This document shows, in pieces, positions 59,365-64,000 of a stretch of DNA of 64,000 nt. The notes under the pieces are model-generated. The model saw nothing but the letters and a program-made list of their open reading frames with translations, did not search any database and had not been told where the DNA came from. The position numbers and the translations under genes are program-made. Position 1 is the first letter of the stretch. Each line of letters begins with the position of its first letter. The DNA comes from Thereva unica (taxonomy: Eukaryota; Arthropoda; Insecta; Diptera; Therevidae), in NCBI GenBank assembly GCA_949987705.1, contig OX465281.1:8038001-8102000 (forward strand). Reading direction: 5' to 3'.

Positions 59365-61050
59365 TTTTAAAACGTTTTTATTAGCTCGCTTTCTTGTCTG
59401 TCTGTTTGTCCGGTACAAATCTTGCAATCGATTTTTTGACTACTTCCGGTTACCCGATCACCCTGAAATTTTGCACACAGCTTCAGCTCCGATGACAATG
59501 CAATATGGTATACTCATTATACCGTTAGATCCATGGCGGAGGACTCTAGAGGACGGATTACTGTTTTCTTCACGGAACAAATTTTGCAATCGATTTTTCA
59601 AATACTTCCGGATATCCTATCATGGTGAAATATTGCACACAGCTTTAGCTGTGATGACAATGCAATATGGTACATACCTTTAGTCCATGGAGGCCGTCTC
59701 AGGAGGGCGGATTTAAATATTCTTCACAAACCCTTCGACATGGATATCAAATGAAATAGTATGATAAGTAGAACACCATAAGCAATATAGTATACTCAAT
59801 TTATCGTTTGGTCCATGGCGGTCATCTCCAGAGGGCGGATTACCATTTTCTTCACAACCCCCTCTATATGGGTATCAAATGAAAGGGCATCTTAAGACGA
59901 ATGCAATAAGCCATGCCCTTAGATCCATGGCAGACTCCTCAGGAGGGTGGGTTACCATTCTCTTCAGAACCCTTTCGACATGGGTATCAAATGAAAGGGT
60001 CTCGACATGGGTATCAAATGAAAGGGAATCATAAGACAAATGCAATAAGCTATGTCTTTAAATCCATGGCGACCTCCTCGGGAGGGTGGGTTACCATTCT
60101 CTTCAGAGCCCTTTCGACATGGATATCAAATGAAAGGGTATGATAATTAGAAAACAATAAGCAATATAGTATACTCAATATTTCGTTTGGTCCATGGCGG
60201 CCATCTCAAGAGGACGGATTAACATTTTCTTCACAACCCCCACGAAATGGGTATCAAACGAAAGGGCATCATAAGTAATGCAAAAAGCTAAGTCTTTAGA
60301 TTCATGGCTACCTCCTCAGGAGGGCCGGTTACCATTCTCTTCAGAACCCTTTCGACATAGGTATCAAATGAAAGGGTATGATAAGTAGAATACCATAAGC
60401 AATATAGTATACTCAATATTTCGTTTGGTCCATGGCGGCCATCTCAAGAGGACGGATTAACATTTCCTTCACAACCTCCTCAACATGGGTATCAAACAAA
60501 GGGCAGGTAATGCAATAAGCTGTGTCTTTAGATCCATGGCGACCTCCTCAGGAGGGCCGGTTACCATTCTCTTCAGAACCCTTTCGACATGGGTATCAAA
60601 TGAAAGGGTATGATAAGTAAAACACCATAAGCAATACAATATACTCAGAACATCATTAGGTCCATGGCGGCCTCCTCAGGAGGGTGGGTTACCATTCTCT
60701 TCAGAACCCTTTCGACATGGGTGTCAAATGAAAGGGTATGATAAGTAGAATACCATAAGCAATATATTATACTCAATATACTCAGAACATCATTAGGTCC
60801 ATGGCGGCCTCCTCAGGAGGGTGGGTTACCATTCTCTTCAGAGCACGGCTTACCATTTTCATCACAACACCCGCGACGTAGGTAGTACAGAAAAGGGTGT
60901 GATAAGTAGAATACCATAAGCTATATGAGGTCATTGTAAATTTAACTTGGCGGCTAACATAAACTGGTGGATTGCCTAACTTTACAACAACCTCCACATG
61001 GGAATCAAATGAAAGGATATGCCATGTAGAAAAAAATAAGCTATGTGACG
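59365..61050 (+). repeat. GTCT-started element with alternating 128/105-120-bp tandem units
   Basis: Begins AAACGTTTTTATTAGCTCGC then TTTCTTGTCTGTCTG, like the inner 5' end of other GTCT-associated repeats. Two copies of a TTGCAATCGATTTTT..GCACACAGCTT unit follow. From about 59685 to 60830 an array is marked by CCATGG (59685, 59813, 59935, 60064, 60192, 60430, 60534, 60662 and further). Units alternate: one has CCTCCTCAGGAGGGTGGGTT, the other CATCTCAAGAGGACGGATTA. Each carries GGGTATCAAATGAAAGGG. The last units are degraded by 61050. Confidence 0.8.
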
Positions 61051-61500
61051 CAATTCAAAATTTAATATTCACATCAGTTACATAATTTAAATTAATACGG
61101 TAAATTATTCAAAGTAAAATGAAACATAAAAGTTTCAGATAATTATGACTCAAATTTAATTTATAGATGTTTTTATATGAAGAAAGCAGTTAAATACAAT
61201 CAAAAGTCAGCTAAACGCTTTTCAGTAAAAGAGTAGTTGCGAGCACTCATGAGTGAAAATAGTAAAAATGATCAAAAAAGAGATGCAGCTTTTATTGAAA
61301 TAAAAATCATATAAAATTAATTTAGCTTACTTCTTCATTTTAATTTTCAGGAATTTCAAAATTAAAAAGATTGGTATATTATTAGTAGATTTAGGTAACA
61401 ATTTTCCACATGTATCCGTCATAATATCATGACCATGTTAAAAAGTGATTGCAAAATTCGCACACAAGACTAAAAAGCAGATAATAATTATTAGATAAAA
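61051..61500. other. AT-rich DNA
   Basis: No feature recognised. Confidence 0.4.
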
Positions 61501-61503
61501 AAA

Positions 61504-61556
61504 AAACTTTTTAATATAACACGTTTTTATAACGAACTAAAAAGTATAAAATAATG
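61504..61556. repeat. Terminal-type motif shared with 11815-11851
   Basis: AACACGTTTTTATAACGAAC followed by TAAAAAGTATAAAA, matching CTACGTTTTTAAAATGAACT and AAAAAGTATAAAA at 11817-11851, where it flanks a GTCT-associated remnant. Probably the outer end of that repeat class. Confidence 0.55.
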
Positions 61557-61759
61557 GCACTAGCCCCATACAGATTTAGAACCTCAAACATATTTCTAAC
61601 ACCATACAGATAGTCCTGAAAATTTGTGATTGTGAATTTGTAATAGCTATGAAAATATATGCAAAATTTTAAACGAAAAAACGTGGGGCGCATGCTATAG
61701 ACAATAGCAGTAAGGAGTGTAGAGTAGCTGGGTTGAGAAATCATTCGTATCAATCATAT

Positions 61760-62050
61760 AAGTTAACAAATTTAACACAAAACAAAACTAAATCAATTCA
61801 AATTAAGGCAACTTTATTGCTCGGAGTCTCACTAAAAACTAAAAACATTATTAACTCACATAGTTCGCTTACCTCCTAAGCTTAACATAAAATTCGCAAG
61901 ATTGCAGTTTCCACGATTCTTAATTTAAAGCATTTATTTTAGATTCTCAGAAATAGCCACATTGCAGTTTCCACGATTGACGGCAATATGACCCTGGCAT
62001 TCGTCTGGGGTGTAAGTTGACCGTGGCCTTTGTCTGGGGTATTAAGTCTT
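61760..62050 (-). mobile_element. Probable 3' LTR of the errantivirus
   Basis: On the minus strand, AAGAGGGGAAG (plus-strand about 62050-62060) looks like a polypurine tract shortly after the env stop. It is followed by about 290 bp containing CAATAAAG (near 61820), a polyadenylation signal. The exact outer end is unclear, and no second LTR is in the window to compare. Confidence 0.45.
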
Positions 62051-62079
62051 CCCCTCTTAAATTCGAATGTCCCCATTCG

Positions 62080-63637
62080 TTAAAGTTCAAAAAATCTTTG
62101 GATGTGCATCGTTCGATTGGGTTGATTGATTGATTGATTACAAGTTGATAATTCCGATATTGATACGGATGGCTTGATTTTTACTTCTTCTTCTGCCTGT
62201 GGGGTGCTGGCCATTTGCATGGTTTCTCTTTCCTTTTGTTGAATGTTAATCTGCGTCTTCCTATTCCTGGCGATGTACGCGATCAAGATGATTATTAATA
62301 TGCCCATCATCGTGAAGGATCCATAACTAGTCCATTCTTGAAGATCCTTTTCAGTTTTCAGGAGTTCTATTTGATGAGTGTTATTGACATGCAGGTCTTT
62401 CATCATTTCCAGTGAAAGCAATTCTCGATATTGTTTTTCTCTTGGAGTGGGTTGTAGAATAGCAGGCAAGGCACGAAGGGTTGACTCTTCCTTCGATATG
62501 AAGATTCTTCCATTAACGTCGATCGTTGTATTGTGGTATTTAATAAGGAAAGTACCATTTATATTGTGTAACGCATCTTCAATCTTTACGACGCCATTGA
62601 ATTGATTAAGTAGTAAAACACCATCAGAAATTTCATCGATCGTGGGAACATGTTGGTTATTGATTTCCTTACAGGTTGCGTTTAAACTTTTGAGCAGGTG
62701 TGGAATGCAGGTGGATTTGCTTATGTCCATAATGCTTTGCTGATTACATATTGTTAAGTGACTTAAGGTCCTACAACTATTAACTACCGCAAATATTTGA
62801 ATTTTATTTCTTAAAATATTTTCATGAGCTATGTCTGTAACTACATTGTTTCTCTTAATAGGCTTTATTAGCAATTTTTCAAAAGTTACATTTGTTGTTA
62901 TTGGAATATTTATAACATAGAATAGTGAAGTGCTATCAGTAATAATTTTAACAGTGGCGAAATCTAGTGCCTCTTCCGGCGTTGAATATGGCAAATTTTC
63001 TTTATCTAATAAATCTGTAGCTAATTTTATTTCCTTTTTTGCTAACATAATTGAATTGATGATTCCTGATTTAGCCCAATGAATGGCGTACCCTATATTA
63101 ATTAATTCTTCTTTAATTAATTTTAATTTATATTGAATACTTAAAACTAGACTACTTTTATTGTCTTCCTTCATTATTTTATTTATTTCATTAGTTATTT
63201 TAGTAATATTATTTATTCTCTCATTATAGAGTTCATTGATGACAACTTGCTTATTGTTATTGTCTAAGACATTATTTATTTTGTTTTGTATCATTACAAA
63301 ATCATCGTGGTCGGGGTTACCCGCGATCCACTTCCATGCACTACCAATAATATTAATTGATCTTGCAACTCTATGTGGTTTAAGATTATTGAACAAATCC
63401 CGTATTTGTGTTAGTTCGTGATTAAGATAAGGAAATAAAGAATGTTTTTGATTTATTTGGTTTTCTAGGATGAGACTTACTTCGGATATGAAGGATTCAT
63501 ATTGATTAAGATTTATAATGTGAATTAGTTTGAAGTTACCGTCTTGAATTCTTGCCGTGCCTGCATTTAGAGCTACTATTTGTGAATTGGAGTAATCCAG
63601 GATTTGCACTTCGCCTCTGGTTTGGTAGACGACGTAT
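62080..63637 (-). CDS. env: Errantivirus envelope protein (Env), uninterrupted
   Basis: About 518 codons from the likely splice acceptor (TTCATTTCAG, boundary at 63637/63638) to the stop at 62080. The frame has no ATG at its start, as expected if the leader is supplied by splicing. It contains an RVAR furin-type site at about residue 98 (counting from the frame start at 63657) followed by a hydrophobic stretch. A conserved GNPDHDDF-type block and multiple N-glycosylation sequons follow. One membrane helix lies near the C-terminus (MMGILIIILIAYIA), with a charged cytoplasmic tail. This arrangement matches the insect errantivirus / baculovirus F-like fusion protein family. The frame is intact, so this insertion may be young. 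It acts at the virion or cell surface. Specific family member not named. Confidence 0.85.
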
Positions 63638-63647
63638 CTGAAATGAA
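63638..63647 (-). promoter_or_regulatory. Probable splice acceptor for env mRNA
   Basis: TTCATTTCAG on the minus strand, about 16 nt after the pol stop codon. Errantivirus env is known to be made from a spliced subgenomic RNA. The donor would lie upstream near gag, outside the window. Confidence 0.55.
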
Positions 63648-63653
63648 GAATTT

Positions 63654-64000
63654 TCAATTTCTGATATTACTCTTGTGGACTGTTTTGCCTGATGTGGTAA
63701 GAATGGTTGTATTAAAATTTTCTTTAACCGTTTCCCTGACATATCTAGCTGTTAACTTAGATCCTATTCTTTTGTTGTGTTTAACGAACACTACCTGTCC
63801 CTCCGAATATTGTTTTATAGGTTTTCTCTTCAGATTATGATATCGGGTGACTTTTTCTTGTTTATTTTTTAATTTTTCTATGTTATCTTTACGAGCCTGT
63901 TCGAATTTCTCAGGATCGATGTTTGGGTTGCGACCGTAAAACAATTCAACGGGTTTCTTCCCTGTGGTCGAATGGATTGTAGAATTGTACTCATTGACAG
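63654..64000 (-). CDS. pol: Errantivirus Pol polyprotein, integrase C-terminus (partial)
   Basis: Open from the window edge to the TGA at 63654. Reads STIHSTTGKKPVELFYGRNP, then a charged helical region (FEQARKDNIEKLKNKQEKV) and QVVFVKHNKRIGSKLTARY, which is the integrase C-terminal domain of gypsy-like elements. The RT, RNase H and integrase core lie to the right of the window. Same strand as env, which begins just after it. Confidence 0.85.
   Translation of the reverse strand, partial: VNEYNSTIHSTTGKKPVELFYGRNPNIDPEKFEQARKDNIEKLKNKQEKVTRYHNLKRKPIKQYSEGQVVFVKHNKRIGSKLTARYVRETVKENFNTTILTTSGKTVHKSNIRN

Overview
The window looks like nuclear DNA of an insect, most likely a fly (Diptera). The evidence is introns with GT..AG ends, a pickpocket-type DEG/ENaC channel gene, secreted lipase-family genes, an errantivirus with an env gene, a P-element-type THAP transposase, and Jockey, LOA/R1-like, RTE and Penelope retroelements. 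The species cannot be read from the sequence. Host genes are sparse and intergenic DNA is mostly AT-rich, with many generations of decayed and nested mobile elements, as expected of a large, repeat-rich insect genome.

Layout. 1-9 kb: the 5' half of a pickpocket (ppk) gene on the minus strand (exons 8686-8930, 3858-4055, 3443-3727, 3350-3386). Its large first intron holds a decayed LINE. Just beyond its fourth exon lies a non-autonomous Helitron-like element (515-3218) that carries an 118-bp tandem array with four-unit higher-order periodicity. 9-30 kb: no host gene recognised; 5S-rRNA-derived SINE copies, a Penelope GIY-YIG fragment framed by inverted repeats, RTE and LOA-type LINE fragments, a tRNA-derived SINE and a hAT-like element. 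30-34 kb: an RTE LINE that appears to be split by a Jockey-like LINE, followed by a second hAT-like element.

34-45 kb: two paralogous lipase-family genes with matching exon structure in opposite orientation (34368-35571 minus, 43386-44681 plus). Both have lost the catalytic serine and one has also lost the catalytic histidine. Between them are more LINEs, including a 1379-bp LOA/R1-like derivative with a perfect 15-bp target duplication and no reverse transcriptase core. 45-49 kb: a LINE ORF1 split by a tRNA-SINE, two palindromic foldback elements, and an intron-containing broken SRP54 gene copy. 49-53 kb: an uninterrupted 911-residue THAP/P-element transposase-like ORF, then short palindromic elements.

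53-64 kb: an internally deleted Jockey-like LINE, another 5S-SINE, a LOA 3' end, a second tandem-repeat region starting with GTCT repeats, and the 3' part of an errantivirus (end of pol, uninterrupted env, probable 3' LTR) that runs off the right edge.

The genes do not form a pathway. The recurring themes are (1) the same repeat families appearing several times, which lets families be defined from this window alone, (2) LINE copies that kept their ends but lost the RT core, and (3) lipase-fold proteins that have become probable pseudoenzymes. All coordinates and splice sites were read by eye; no alignment or database search was run.
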